The notes below the pieces were generated by a model. That model was not told where the DNA came from. It did no database searches and saw only the letters and a list, made by a program, of their open reading frames with translations. Source: Natronobacterium haloterrestre (GTDB lineage: Archaea; Halobacteriota; Halobacteria; Halobacteriales; Natrialbaceae). From it: 64,000 nt of DNA. Positions 1-8,076 of this stretch are shown here, one piece after another. The position numbers and the translations under genes were made by a program. The stretch is taken from NCBI RefSeq assembly GCF_900112205.1, contig NZ_FOKW01000008.1, forward strand, positions 1 through 64,000, given 5' to 3'. How positions within the stretch are numbered: the stretch's first letter is position 1; each line of letters begins with the position of its first letter.

Positions 1-1
1 A

Positions 2-82
2 GACGCTCAGAAGATCCACAAGCAACGACCGATCCTTCAAGAACAGCTCGCTACCACCATCCAACCGACCGCTGAGGCTTAG
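2..82 (+). CDS. 3' end of an unidentified upstream gene (partial)
   Basis: The window opens inside a reading frame that ends with TAG at 80-82. The 26 visible residues look like an amphipathic helix (KIHKQRPILQEQLATTI) and a short tail. In other haloarchaea a winged-helix regulator often precedes a DUF7521 membrane protein, and the next frame resembles DUF7521, so a regulator C-terminus is possible. That is inference from context; nothing in the visible residues proves it. Confidence 0.3.
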   Translation, partial: DAQKIHKQRPILQEQLATTIQPTAEA

Positions 83-298
83 CTAAAGACCAATGCCCTC
101 ATCAGTTTCCAGTCCTACCGCAAACAGCCCTCGAAGCGCCTCGAGTCGGCGTTCATCGGGTTCGCGTTCCTCAGCATGGGCGTCGGGCTCACGACGATCG
201 TCTCGCAACTGCCCTCTCCCTCGACCCCGTTTTACATCGTGGAGACGGTCCCGTTCATCGTCGGGTTCGGCATGCTCTATCTCTCGCTGTATCGCTGA
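83..298 (+). pseudogene. DUF7521-like small membrane protein, N-terminus missing
   Basis: The frame directly after the upstream TAG encodes about 71 residues with the look of the C-terminal two thirds of the haloarchaeal DUF7521 family: a SYRK segment, then two hydrophobic helices (ESAFIGFAFLSMGVGL; ETVPFIVGFGMLYLSLY). No ATG or GTG occurs in frame before the first helix; the first ATG (176) is inside it. The first transmembrane helix of the family is missing. I read it as a 5'-truncated remnant, though translation coupled to the upstream stop with an unusual start cannot be excluded. The family assignment is from memory of its hydrophobic pattern. Confidence 0.4.
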
Positions 299-359
299 CG
301 CTCGTCGTCGTTTCGGATTGTTCTCCTCGTCCGTCACGATTGTGTCCGACGATCAGTCA

Positions 360-1460
360 TCAGTCGCCGCCGATCGTCGCGGACGCCCGGAGTCGCTCGA
401 TCCGTACGGCCAGCGGCGGGTTCGTTCCGAACCAGGCGCGTTTCGGTGACGTCTCGAGATCGAACCCCGACTCGTCGGCGACCCGCTCGAACGCGTCGGC
501 CAGCGTTCCCGGCCCGACCCGCTCGGCAGCACGTGCGTCCGCGCGCAACCGGAGCCGTCGGGAGAGGGCGAACCCGACGAAACCCAGTACTGCCGTCGCT
601 CCGATTCCGGCGGGCAGTTGCAGTTCGCCGGTCAGGCCCGCCAACAGTGGCACGGCGGCACACACGAAGACGGCCGCGGAGACCAACCGCTCGCAGTGGG
701 CTGCCTGCTCCCGCCGAGCCGCGACGACGCCGGTCAGGGCCTCGTCTGCGAGCCCCGACAGCGCACCCTCGCCGACGAAGAGCGTTCGGCCGCCGGGCGC
801 TCCCAGCACTTCGACGCCAGCGTACCGATCGCCGGCCTCGACGACGCGTACGCGTCGTGGCTCGAGGTCCACCGCCTCGAGGATGCCCTCGAGACGGCCC
901 CGCTCGGGGCCGGTGGGCGGTCGCGTCCCGATCGTCAGGTCTCGGAGGAAGGGACTACCCGCCCAGAGGCCCGCGAAAAACACCAGCAGTAATCCGGCGA
1001 GTGCGAACGCCCCGGCCTCGATCGCCGGCTCGAGCAGGGAGGCGAAAAGCAGGGTAACGACGAACAGGCCGGACACGTACCGGAAATAGTGGTTTCGGGC
1101 GCGAGACGGAGCGTCCATCCCGGGCAGGTCGTACTGGCGGACGATCCCGGCGACCGTTCCCGCCGCGACACACCCTGCGGCGACCCCGCCGGCGACGGCA
1201 GCGAGGACCACGGTGCCGACGCCGTCGCCGCGGAGTAGGTCCCCGACGCTCGCGCCGGCATCGACGACGACCCAGACGGCGATTCCGACGACCGCTGACG
1301 GACCGACCGCCACGACGTTCGCTCCGCGAACGGCCCGTTCGTCGCTCCAGTTGCGAGCCAGACGGCCGTAACTGTAGCCGAGACCGACGCCGAGAACCGA
1401 GGCAGTTCCGACGCCGAACGCAAGGAGGAGCCACAGGAAAGACGTGATCAGCAGGGACAT
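360..1460 (-). CDS. M48 (HtpX-like) membrane protein lacking the zinc-protease motif
   Basis: This 366-residue protein has an N-terminal pair of membrane helices (about 3-30 and 47-68), more helices around residues 80-165, a soluble stretch, and two further helices near 258-300. The order fits integral-membrane M48 peptidases: a beta-strand/LFVGEGALSGLADE element, the place where HExxH should be, a further helix pair, an RADARAAE segment and the terminal NPPLAVRIERLR that corresponds to the family's THPP.EERI.RL. The HExxH position reads AARREQ (247-252), and the later glutamate ligand is also gone. It is therefore probably a pseudo-protease. The start was chosen at 1460 because a TATA-like element lies 26-35 nt upstream; an upstream extension in frame has no membrane-protein character. 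Confidence 0.8.
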   Translation of the reverse strand: MSLLITSFLWLLLAFGVGTASVLGVGLGYSYGRLARNWSDERAVRGANVVAVGPSAVVGIAVWVVVDAGASVGDLLRGDGVGTVVLAAVAGGVAAGCVAAGTVAGIVRQYDLPGMDAPSRARNHYFRYVSGLFVVTLLFASLLEPAIEAGAFALAGLLLVFFAGLWAGSPFLRDLTIGTRPPTGPERGRLEGILEAVDLEPRRVRVVEAGDRYAGVEVLGAPGGRTLFVGEGALSGLADEALTGVVAARREQAAHCERLVSAAVFVCAAVPLLAGLTGELQLPAGIGATAVLGFVGFALSRRLRLRADARAAERVGPGTLADAFERVADESGFDLETSPKRAWFGTNPPLAVRIERLRASATIGGD

Positions 1461-1485
1461 ATATCCGAACTTTTCAGTTAAATAC

Positions 1486-1495
1486 AATATATTTT
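1486..1495 (-). promoter_or_regulatory. TATA-like box for the M48-like gene
   Basis: Read on the minus strand the sequence is AAAATATATT, ending 26 nt before the ATG at 1460. This spacing fits a leaderless or nearly leaderless haloarchaeal transcript and supports the chosen start. Confidence 0.5.
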
Positions 1496-1609
1496 CGGTC
1501 GAGCGCTCGGTGAATCGCGTGGGCCCACGAGCACGCGGCGGTGCGGTCGGCGAGCGCGAAGAGTGACGCTCCGCAACCACTAAACGCGGCTCGCACCAAC
1601 CACGTCCCA

Positions 1610-3139
1610 ATGAGCGACTGGACCGAGAAGTACCGCCCGACGACCCTGTCGGAGGTACGCGGAAACAACAAGGCCCGAGACCAACTGAAGGAGTGGGCCG
1701 AGACGTGGGACGAGCACCGGGACGCGGTGATCGTCCACGGCAGCCCCGGCGTCGGGAAGACCTCCGCCGCCCACGCGCTGGCCAACGACATGGGCTGGCC
1801 GGTCATGGAGTTGAACGCCAGCGACAACCGCCAGGCCGACGTCATCGAGCGCATCGCCGGCGAAGCCTCGAAGAGCGGCACCCTCACGGGCGGCGGTGCG
1901 GGCCGCCGACTCGTCGTCCTGGACGAGGCCGACAACTTCCACGGGAACGCCGACTACGGCGGCTCGAGGGAGGTCACGCGGGTCGTCAAGAACGCGAACC
2001 AGCCCATCGTCCTCGTGGCCAACGAGTTCTACGACATGAGCCAGTCGCTGCGAAACGCCTGCGAGACGATCGAGTTTCGCGACGTCTCGAAGCGGTCGAT
2101 CGTTCCGGTCCTGCGGGACATCTGCCGGCGCGAGGGCGTCGAGTTCGAGGAGGAGGCCCTCGAGAAGATCGCCGAGTCGACCAGCGGCGACCTGCGCTCG
2201 GCGGTCAACGACCTCCAGGCGGTCGCCGAGGAGGCCGAGCGACTGACCGTCGAGGACGTCGTCACGAGCGAGCGGGACACGACCGAAGGCATCTTCGACT
2301 TCCTCGATACGCTGATCAAGGAGGAAGACGCCCAGGGCGCGTTGCAGGCCTCCTACGACGTCGACGAGACACCCGACGAGATGTTGAACTGGATCGAGGA
2401 CAACGTCCCCAAGGACTACGAGGGGGGCGAACTCGCGGACGCCTACGAGTTCCTCTCGAACGCCGACCGATGGCTCGGCCGCGTTCGTGCCACCCAGGAC
2501 TACTCGTTCTGGCGGTACGCGAGCGACAACATGACGGCGGGCGTCGCCGCCTCCCGCCGCGAACCCAAGGGCGGCTGGACCCGCTACGGGCCGCCGAGTT
2601 ACTGGCGAAAACTCGGCAGCAGCAAGGGCAAGCGCAACACCCGTGACGCCATCGCCGAACGAATCGCCGAGCGCGAGGGGACGAGCGTCGCGACGGCCCG
2701 CCGCGAGATCCTGCCGTTCCTCTCGGCGATGACCCACCACTGCAAGAACCGCGATCTGACGGTCCGGATGACCGCAATCTACGAACTCGACGAGAACGAA
2801 GTCTCGTTCGTCACCGGCAGCGGGAAAGACACCAACAAGGTCCAGTCGATCGTCGAAGACGCGGAGGAGATGCGAACCGAAGCGACCGTCGAGCACTCCG
2901 GCAGCGCCTTCTTCGGCGGGGGCGAAAGCGAGGACGGGGACGAAACCGACGACACCGACGAGACGCAAACGAAACCGGAAACCGCCGACTCGAGCGGCCA
3001 GGTGACGCTCGCCGACTCGAGCGACTCGAGCGACGGGAGCGACGCCGAGACGGAAACCGGATCGGCGTCCGAATCCCCGGACACTGCCCCGAGTGCAGAA
3101 CAGGACGAGGATCAGTCGGGGCTAAACGACTTCCTCTAG
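1610..3139 (+). CDS. rfcL: Replication factor C large subunit (clamp loader)
   Basis: The 509-residue protein opens with the family hallmark WTEKYRPTTLSEVRGN, followed by Walker A GSPGVGKT (44-51) and Walker B VVLDEAD (102-108), a lid and C-terminal collar. With RfcS it forms the pentamer that opens the PCNA ring at primer-template junctions using ATP. The last third is an acidic, Ser/Asp/Glu/Thr-rich linker typical of halophiles, and the chain ends QSGLNDFL, a PIP box for binding PCNA. No intein interrupts the Walker motifs. The ATG at 1610 was preferred to an in-frame start at 1541 because conservation begins immediately after it. It runs divergently from the M48-like gene. Confidence 0.97.
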   Translation: MSDWTEKYRPTTLSEVRGNNKARDQLKEWAETWDEHRDAVIVHGSPGVGKTSAAHALANDMGWPVMELNASDNRQADVIERIAGEASKSGTLTGGGAGRRLVVLDEADNFHGNADYGGSREVTRVVKNANQPIVLVANEFYDMSQSLRNACETIEFRDVSKRSIVPVLRDICRREGVEFEEEALEKIAESTSGDLRSAVNDLQAVAEEAERLTVEDVVTSERDTTEGIFDFLDTLIKEEDAQGALQASYDVDETPDEMLNWIEDNVPKDYEGGELADAYEFLSNADRWLGRVRATQDYSFWRYASDNMTAGVAASRREPKGGWTRYGPPSYWRKLGSSKGKRNTRDAIAERIAEREGTSVATARREILPFLSAMTHHCKNRDLTVRMTAIYELDENEVSFVTGSGKDTNKVQSIVEDAEEMRTEATVEHSGSAFFGGGESEDGDETDDTDETQTKPETADSSGQVTLADSSDSSDGSDAETETGSASESPDTAPSAEQDEDQSGLNDFL

Positions 3140-3203
3140 GGCGAGCTGTCAGTATTATTACCACCGGTAGTCTTACATCGGTCAACGTCGTCACTACGCC
3201 ACG

Positions 3204-3428
3204 GTGAACGGCGAGATGACCGACCAGCAGCGATGCCCGCTCTGTCCGAACCGGTACGATCAGCGAACGGATCTCCGAGTGCACCTCGAGGTCGAGCACC
3301 GGAAATCCGAGATCGTATCGTGGCTGCTCGACCGCGAGTCCCGGGAAGCGGGGAAGTTGCCGTCCCGCGAGGGCGGGGCCGACGAGTCCGCCGTGCTCGA
3401 GCAGGATCGGGCGGCGACGTCCGCTTGA
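3204..3428 (+). CDS. Small C2H2 zinc-finger protein
   Basis: Seventy-four residues from GTG 3204, or 70 from the ATG at 3216. Residues about 11-32 form one C2H2-type finger: CPLC, a basic-hydrophobic core RYDQRTDLRVHL, then a second histidine in the form H-x4-H (HLEVEH). The rest is a charged helix and an acidic/Ser-rich tail. Single-finger proteins of this size are common in haloarchaea and are presumed to bind nucleic acid or protein; no specific role can be read. It sits 64 nt after rfcL on the same strand, so it could be cotranscribed with it. Confidence 0.75.
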   Translation: MNGEMTDQQRCPLCPNRYDQRTDLRVHLEVEHRKSEIVSWLLDRESREAGKLPSREGGADESAVLEQDRAATSA

Positions 3429-3486
3429 CTTCTTTCAGGCACCGAACTCGAGACTCCTCGAGAGCCGACCGGGACCACGGGCCCGG

Positions 3487-4713
3487 CTACAGAACCCCGA
3501 CTTCCTCGCCGGCCGCCTGAATCGCCTCCAGGCAGGCGACCACGTCGTCCGGCTCGTGGGTCGCCATCGGCGTGATCCGGAGCCGCCACTGAGCGTCCGG
3601 AACCCGGATCGGCTCGACCGCCGGAACGACGACGTCCCGCTCCCGAATGCCGTCGGCGACCGCGACCGCGTCCGAGCGGTCTCCGACCGGGACGGTGAGG
3701 ATCTGCGAGTCCCCCAGCGCCTCGACGCCCAGCGTCTCGAGGCCATCTCGCAGGTGGGCGACGTTTTCCCAGATCCGTTCGCGCGCGCTTCCATAGCGCG
3801 CGCGGTGAAGCGCCTCGCTCGCGGCCGCGGCCGCCGTCGGCGCGAGGCCGTACGCGGCGGCGAACGATCGGCAGTCCCGTACCAGACACTCGATCAGAGC
3901 ATCGCTCCCGGCGACGTACCCGCCCTGGCTGGCCAGCGCGGTCGAGAGCGACCCCAACTGGACGTGGATCCGATCCTCGAGGCCCTCGGCCTGAACGACC
4001 CCGCCGCCGCCGGCGTAGAGGCCGGTGGCGTGAGTCTCGTCGACCGCGATCCAGGCGCCGAACTCATCGGCGAGGTCACAGATCGCCGACAGCGGTGCGA
4101 CGGTGCCGTCGACGCCGAAGACGGTGCTGGTGACGATCAGCCACGCGTTCTCGGCGGTCCCGTCCGCCTCGGGTGAACCGGCTGCTCGCGCCCGCTGCTC
4201 GAGCGCTGCCTCCAGGCTCCCGGGATCGCAGTGGTCGTACGTCACTCGCTCCGCGCCCGCGAGCCGGCAGCCGTCGACGAGGCTCGCGTGGATCGCCTCG
4301 TCGGCGAAGACGACGTCCGGCTCGAGGGCCGTGATCGTTCCGACCGCGGCGGCATACCGCGAGGAGAACGCGAGCACGCGGTCGGTCCCTTCCGTCTCCG
4401 CGAGTTGTCGCTCGAGGTCGTGGTGAACCAAGGTGTCCCCGGTTCGGAGGCGGCTCGCGCCGGCCCCGGTGCCGACGGCCGCAGCGGCCTGTCGCACCGC
4501 GTTCTGGACCCGCTGGTCGTCCGTCAGCCCCAGGTAGTTGTTCGATCCGAACACGAGCGTCTCCTCGGACTCGAGTACCGGAAGGTCACCGCCGGCCGGT
4601 GGGGCGAAGTAGCCGCGTTCCGCCACCCGGTCGGCGGGCGACAGCGCCCGCCTGTGCTCGTCGCCCTCGAGAGACGCCACCCGACCCTCGAGGTCGAACC
4701 CGCGGTCTTCCAT
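3487..4713 (-). CDS. 8-amino-7-oxononanoate synthase-like protein, catalytic Lys replaced by Thr
   Basis: This is a 408-residue fold-type I PLP protein of the alpha-oxoamine synthase family. Landmarks of BioF are clear: SNNYLGL, the Gly-rich GTGAGASRLRTG, DEAIHASLVDG, and VDETHATG. BioF condenses pimeloyl-CoA (or ACP) with alanine in biotin synthesis. The motif that should carry the Schiff-base lysine (LSKA) reads LSTA, with Thr258 encoded at 3940-3942. The usual TES of the preceding strand is TST, and the FST motif after the lysine loop is not recognisable. The frame is otherwise intact, so I read it as a protein that cannot form the internal aldimine. No bioA, bioB or bioD gene lies in this window. 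Start at 4713 because conservation begins with MEDRGFDLEGR. Confidence 0.85.
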   Translation of the reverse strand: MEDRGFDLEGRVASLEGDEHRRALSPADRVAERGYFAPPAGGDLPVLESEETLVFGSNNYLGLTDDQRVQNAVRQAAAAVGTGAGASRLRTGDTLVHHDLERQLAETEGTDRVLAFSSRYAAAVGTITALEPDVVFADEAIHASLVDGCRLAGAERVTYDHCDPGSLEAALEQRARAAGSPEADGTAENAWLIVTSTVFGVDGTVAPLSAICDLADEFGAWIAVDETHATGLYAGGGGVVQAEGLEDRIHVQLGSLSTALASQGGYVAGSDALIECLVRDCRSFAAAYGLAPTAAAAASEALHRARYGSARERIWENVAHLRDGLETLGVEALGDSQILTVPVGDRSDAVAVADGIRERDVVVPAVEPIRVPDAQWRLRITPMATHEPDDVVACLEAIQAAGEEVGVL

Positions 4714-4909
4714 TCGCGTGAACCGAGTCCGCGGGTTGGTTTTACTCTCACGGTTCCGCTCGAGGGTGAGTGTTCGGCACATACCCCTCGCGATGACCAT
4801 CGATTCCGCTGGATCAGTAGAACAGAACGGTGATTAACGTCCGCGGCTCGAGACAGAAAAGTCGGAACGATCGGTGGATACCGGGTCCGAGATCGATTCG
4901 TATCTTTGT

Positions 4910-5701
4910 TTATTTTTTGTGCTTTTCGTCCTTTCGGTCTTGTTGACCGAATGGGCCTGCCGGTTCGGATTGGCTCCAGGCGAAGGCATCACCACTGGTA
5001 GCGTCGCTCACCGTCTCCGAGTTTTGGACGTTCGTGTTCGACTGGTTCAGATCGACGCTTGTACGAGCATCGCCGGATTCGATGGTCTGGTCGCCGACGT
5101 CTACGTCAATATTAATCTGATCCTCCTCTACGACCGGTTCGTCGATTAAATCGTCATCATCGGTGACTCCTTCACCATCTCCTCCGTTCTCACCGTTTTC
5201 GCCGTTCTCACCGTTTTCGCCGTTCTCACCGTTTTCGCCGTTCTCACCGTTTTCGCCGTTCTCACCGTTTTCGCCGTTCTCGCCGCACTGGTAGAACGTT
5301 GCGTTGCTGATGTCCGGCGCCTCCTCTGGTACGCAGAACGTCGTGGTCCCGTTTACGGGGGCGATGTAACAGTTTTGTCCCGCTTTGAGCGTTATGAAGT
5401 CGGCGCCGTCCGGAATCTGTTCTGGGGTAAAACAACGAGGGTTCCCAGGTACGTTGGGCGTACCGACGGGGATGATTAGCTCTCCCGGGCATTCCGTTAT
5501 GACACAATCGATGCACTGCCCGATCTGTGCGCCTCCTTCGAACTCACCGCAGAATTCGGCCGTGACCGTGTTCTGTGCGCCGGCTGGTGCCGTGCCAAGC
5601 AGGCCGACAGCGCCGGCTGCCCCGATTCCTTTCAGTACCTTTCTGCGATCGATTGTCGATTCTCCAGGCGCGTCGTCTCCATTTGGCCCGTCTTCTGTCA
5701 T
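4910..5701 (-). CDS. Tat-exported cysteine-rich protein with a Gly-Glu-Asn repeat spacer
   Basis: The 263-residue product begins with a short acidic leader, then DRRKVLKGIG and a hydrophobic stretch ending in PAGAQ, a Tat-type signal with cleavage after AGA. The exported part has a Cys-rich head (eight cysteines in about 100 residues, including CGEFEGG, CIDCVITEC, CYIAP, CVPEE and YQC), a spacer of about eleven GEN triplets, and an acidic tail (DVDVGDQTIESGDARTSVD) that ends in a charged DRKDEKHKK. The spacer resembles the one before the sorting signal of the S-layer protein in this window, but here no membrane tail follows. The function is unknown; disulfides or a metal site in the head are possible. 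Confidence 0.75.
   Translation of the reverse strand: MTEDGPNGDDAPGESTIDRRKVLKGIGAAGAVGLLGTAPAGAQNTVTAEFCGEFEGGAQIGQCIDCVITECPGELIIPVGTPNVPGNPRCFTPEQIPDGADFITLKAGQNCYIAPVNGTTTFCVPEEAPDISNATFYQCGENGENGENGENGENGENGENGENGENGENGENGGDGEGVTDDDDLIDEPVVEEDQINIDVDVGDQTIESGDARTSVDLNQSNTNVQNSETVSDATSGDAFAWSQSEPAGPFGQQDRKDEKHKK
5183..5284 (-). repeat. 9-bp coding repeat, (GEN)n spacer
   Basis: About eleven 9-bp units alternate between TTCTCACCG and TTTTCGCCG on the plus strand, giving an 18-bp higher-order period. They encode Gly-Glu-Asn triplets in the Cys-rich secreted protein. A near-identical array lies in the S-layer gene at 19462-19570. Confidence 0.9.
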
Positions 5702-6190
5702 GGTTATAGTTTCCGTTGAATTCCGTTTCTCGTTCGGTCCCTCTCCTCTCCTATCGCCTACGTACTCCGACGGAACACGCTCGAGATGGTATCTCCGGCC
5801 CAAAATGAAGTCGAGTGGTTGTTCGTCACGTTGGTTCGATATTACGATAAATTACGAAGGCCGTACGAGTCACCGGTCGACTCGAGACGGCAGGTCCGGA
5901 ATCACCCTCCCCTCTTGCCTGCAAGCGGACCGAAACGACACCCTACAACCAGGAATCGGAGGTATAGAACCCGCCGTCGGACGACTCCGGAGTCCCACGA
6001 ACAGCTTGTCGTTTCTCTTCTTGTTGCCGATTTTCGAGAGCGTTCGAAAAATTTGAACGTGTGTCCACCCGTATCAGCGGCACTGTCGAAAACGGCCGAC
6101 ACGCTAATATGTATCTACTCTCGCACGCCGGCCGTGCAAAAATTCCAAAAGTTAAATAGCTGTGAAAATGTATTTCAACGAAATCGACCT
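5702..6190. other. Divergent intergenic region with promoter-like sequence
   Basis: This 489-nt gap separates two divergent genes and shows no convincing ORF. It is AT-richer than its surroundings. On the plus strand GTTAAATAGC (6151-6160) lies about 31-40 nt before the ATG at 6191 and is a reasonable TATA box. On the minus strand an ATTTATCGTAATATCG-like segment near 5838-5856 could serve the secreted-protein gene, with a leader of over 100 nt. I see no structured RNA. Confidence 0.4.
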
Positions 6191-7153
6191 ATGACCGACG
6201 GCACAATCGAGGACGACGCGGGGAAGCCCGGTGGCGTGGGCGGTGGTGGGATCGAGTTCGCCTCGAGCGCCGACGAACTGTTCGGCGGCATCGCGGACGA
6301 GTCCCTCGGCGATCCGTCGATCGAGGATCGTTCCGGGGGCGGAACGGACGGCGACGGGGGCGATGACGATGCCGACGACGCCGACGACGAGGTCGAAGAC
6401 CGGACCGCCGCATCGGTCTTCGGCGAACTCAAGGATACGGTCGGGGACGACGCCGATACCGACGGGTTGCTGGAGGGCGAGACGCCGGACGATATCATCG
6501 CGAGCGCCGACGAACCGGAACCGGAACCGGAGCCAGCACTGGAGACCGAAGCGGACGACGACATCCTCGCGGACGAAGGGGAACTCGAGGACCTCCTGTT
6601 GACGGGCCGAACCGAGGGCCAGGAGTTCCTCTGGGTCGACACCGCGAGCGAGGGCGACGACGAGACCGACGGCGAGTCGGAGGCGAAACTCGACTGGGAG
6701 GCAAACGTCGAGACGGCGACGGATACGGAAGCCGAACCGACGCCGGTCGAAAGCGACGGCGACGGCGACGGCAACGGCAACGGCAACGGAAGCGCCGACG
6801 GAACCGCCGACGGCGACGAGGGGACGGCAGCGAACGAGCCAGCCTCGAGCGACTCCGATCTCGAGGACACCGCCGAGGAGCGGGCGGAACCGCTCGAGGA
6901 TACCGGAGACGAAACCCCGAGCGCGGAACCGGAGGAGAGTGAGGGAGAGAACGAAAGCGAGAGCCCCGTGACCGACGCAAGCGTCGAGGCTCCTGACGAA
7001 TCCTCCGGGACGAACGGCGGGGGTGAGAGGGAAGATGGGGACCACGCAACTGGCGCAACTGATTCCGACGCCGGCCCTGACCCTGATCCCGATCCCGATT
7101 CAGCCACCCCCGGACTCTTCCGCCGATTGCTATCGAAACTCAACCCGTTCTGA
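6191..7153 (+). CDS. Highly acidic, mostly disordered haloarchaeal protein
   Basis: The 320-residue protein has no signal peptide and is dominated by Asp, Glu, Gly and Ser, with low-complexity runs (EPEPEPEP near 100, DGDGDGNGNGNG near 200, DPDPDPDP near the end). Short hydrophobic islands stand out: SSADELFGGIADESLGD, AASVFGELKDTV, ELEDLLLTGRTEGQEFLWV, and the C-terminal GLFRRLLSKLNPF, an amphipathic basic helix. That layout suggests a scaffold that binds partners or the membrane through short motifs. I do not recognise a named family. The start is ATG 6191, supported by a TATA-like element upstream; the frame continues upstream but without this composition. Confidence 0.7.
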   Translation: MTDGTIEDDAGKPGGVGGGGIEFASSADELFGGIADESLGDPSIEDRSGGGTDGDGGDDDADDADDEVEDRTAASVFGELKDTVGDDADTDGLLEGETPDDIIASADEPEPEPEPALETEADDDILADEGELEDLLLTGRTEGQEFLWVDTASEGDDETDGESEAKLDWEANVETATDTEAEPTPVESDGDGDGNGNGNGSADGTADGDEGTAANEPASSDSDLEDTAEERAEPLEDTGDETPSAEPEESEGENESESPVTDASVEAPDESSGTNGGGEREDGDHATGATDSDAGPDPDPDPDSATPGLFRRLLSKLNPF

Positions 7154-7171
7154 GTTCCCCGGACGACGCGC

Positions 7172-7336
7172 TCACGGATCGCTCGGGTGCCACCCGAGCC
7201 CCGTTCGGCGTACCGTGTACGATCCCGCACCACACTCCGGACAGCCGGTCCCGCCCGTATCCGCGCCCGAACGCATCGGGCGGTCCGGGATGGTGTGAGT
7301 TGCTCCGCACTGATCGCACTCGAGATGGACGGACAT
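7172..7336 (-). CDS. Small two-CxxC zinc-ribbon protein (54 aa)
   Basis: This short ORF runs from ATG 7336 to TGA 7172. It encodes CDQC near the N-terminus (residues 7-10) and CPEC at 32-35, separated by a polar loop, then a short strand-rich tail (SYTVRRTGLGWHPSDP). Two CxxC knuckles in about 30 residues are the pattern of a zinc ribbon, common among haloarchaeal proteins under 60 residues. It ends 18 nt from the convergent acidic-protein gene. No function can be assigned. Confidence 0.65.
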   Translation of the reverse strand: MSVHLECDQCGATHTIPDRPMRSGADTGGTGCPECGAGSYTVRRTGLGWHPSDP

Positions 7337-7448
7337 CGTGGTTCGATTTCCGACGGACGGCCGGATAGGAGTACTGCCGGAATCGGCCAGGAACGTGGCG
7401 CCAGTACGACCCGTTAGAGGCCACTCGGAGCCACGGCTCGTGGCACGA

Positions 7449-7898
7449 TCAGGCGCTGTCGTCTTCGTCCACGTTGACCGTAACGACCGGCACCGGCGAG
7501 GACCGGACGACCCGTTCCGCGACGCTCCCGATCAACTCCCGGGAGGAGCCGGTCCGCCCCGAGGTCGCCATGACCACGAGATCGACGTCGTTCTCGTCGA
7601 CGTACTCGAGGATCGTTTCGTGGGGGACGCCGCGGACGACTGACGTTTCGACCTCGAGGTCGGCCGTCTTCGCCCGGTCGGCGACGGCGGCGACGGCCCG
7701 GTCGCCGGCGTCGAACAGCGATCCGTAGATTTCCTCCTCGGTTTCGCTGTCTATGTTGTTGCCGAACGCCGGCGACGACTCGACGACGTACTGGGTGTGC
7801 AACGTCGCGTCGTACTGCGTCGCGAGGTCGATCGCGTGCTCGAGGGCGACTTCCGATCGCTCGGAACCGTCTGTCGGCGCGAAGATCGCGTCGTACAT
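7449..7898 (-). CDS. Universal stress protein, UspA family
   Basis: The 149-residue single-domain protein starts YDAIFAPTDGSERSEVALEHAI, the first strand and helix of the Usp fold with its conserved aspartate. It carries DVDLVVMATSGRTG near 108-121 and the nucleotide-binding loop GRTGSSRELIGS, followed by VAERVVRSSPVPVVTV. These match the ATP-binding type of UspA, which dimerises and is usually tied to stress or membrane-transport regulation. The length is normal. It stands alone, convergent with nothing obvious and 178 nt from sucD. Confidence 0.93.
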   Translation of the reverse strand: MYDAIFAPTDGSERSEVALEHAIDLATQYDATLHTQYVVESSPAFGNNIDSETEEEIYGSLFDAGDRAVAAVADRAKTADLEVETSVVRGVPHETILEYVDENDVDLVVMATSGRTGSSRELIGSVAERVVRSSPVPVVTVNVDEDDSA

Positions 7899-8076
7899 AG
7901 CCGTGCATTCGGATAAGCGGTTTGAAGGGTTTTCGGCCCCTTTCGCCGACCGACACCGGGGAGTCTCGAGCGGACTCGAGAGGGTAGCACTCGAGCGGAG
8001 AACGGAAATCGAGTCGAAAACCGAAACCGCGGACGGGATCGGGGATCGAGGATCGGGCGCTATCGGCGGCGCCGAA

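Noticed and set aside
5183-5284. CRISPR array
   Set aside because: The repeats are 9-bp coding triplets without spacers and translate to GEN; no cas genes are present.
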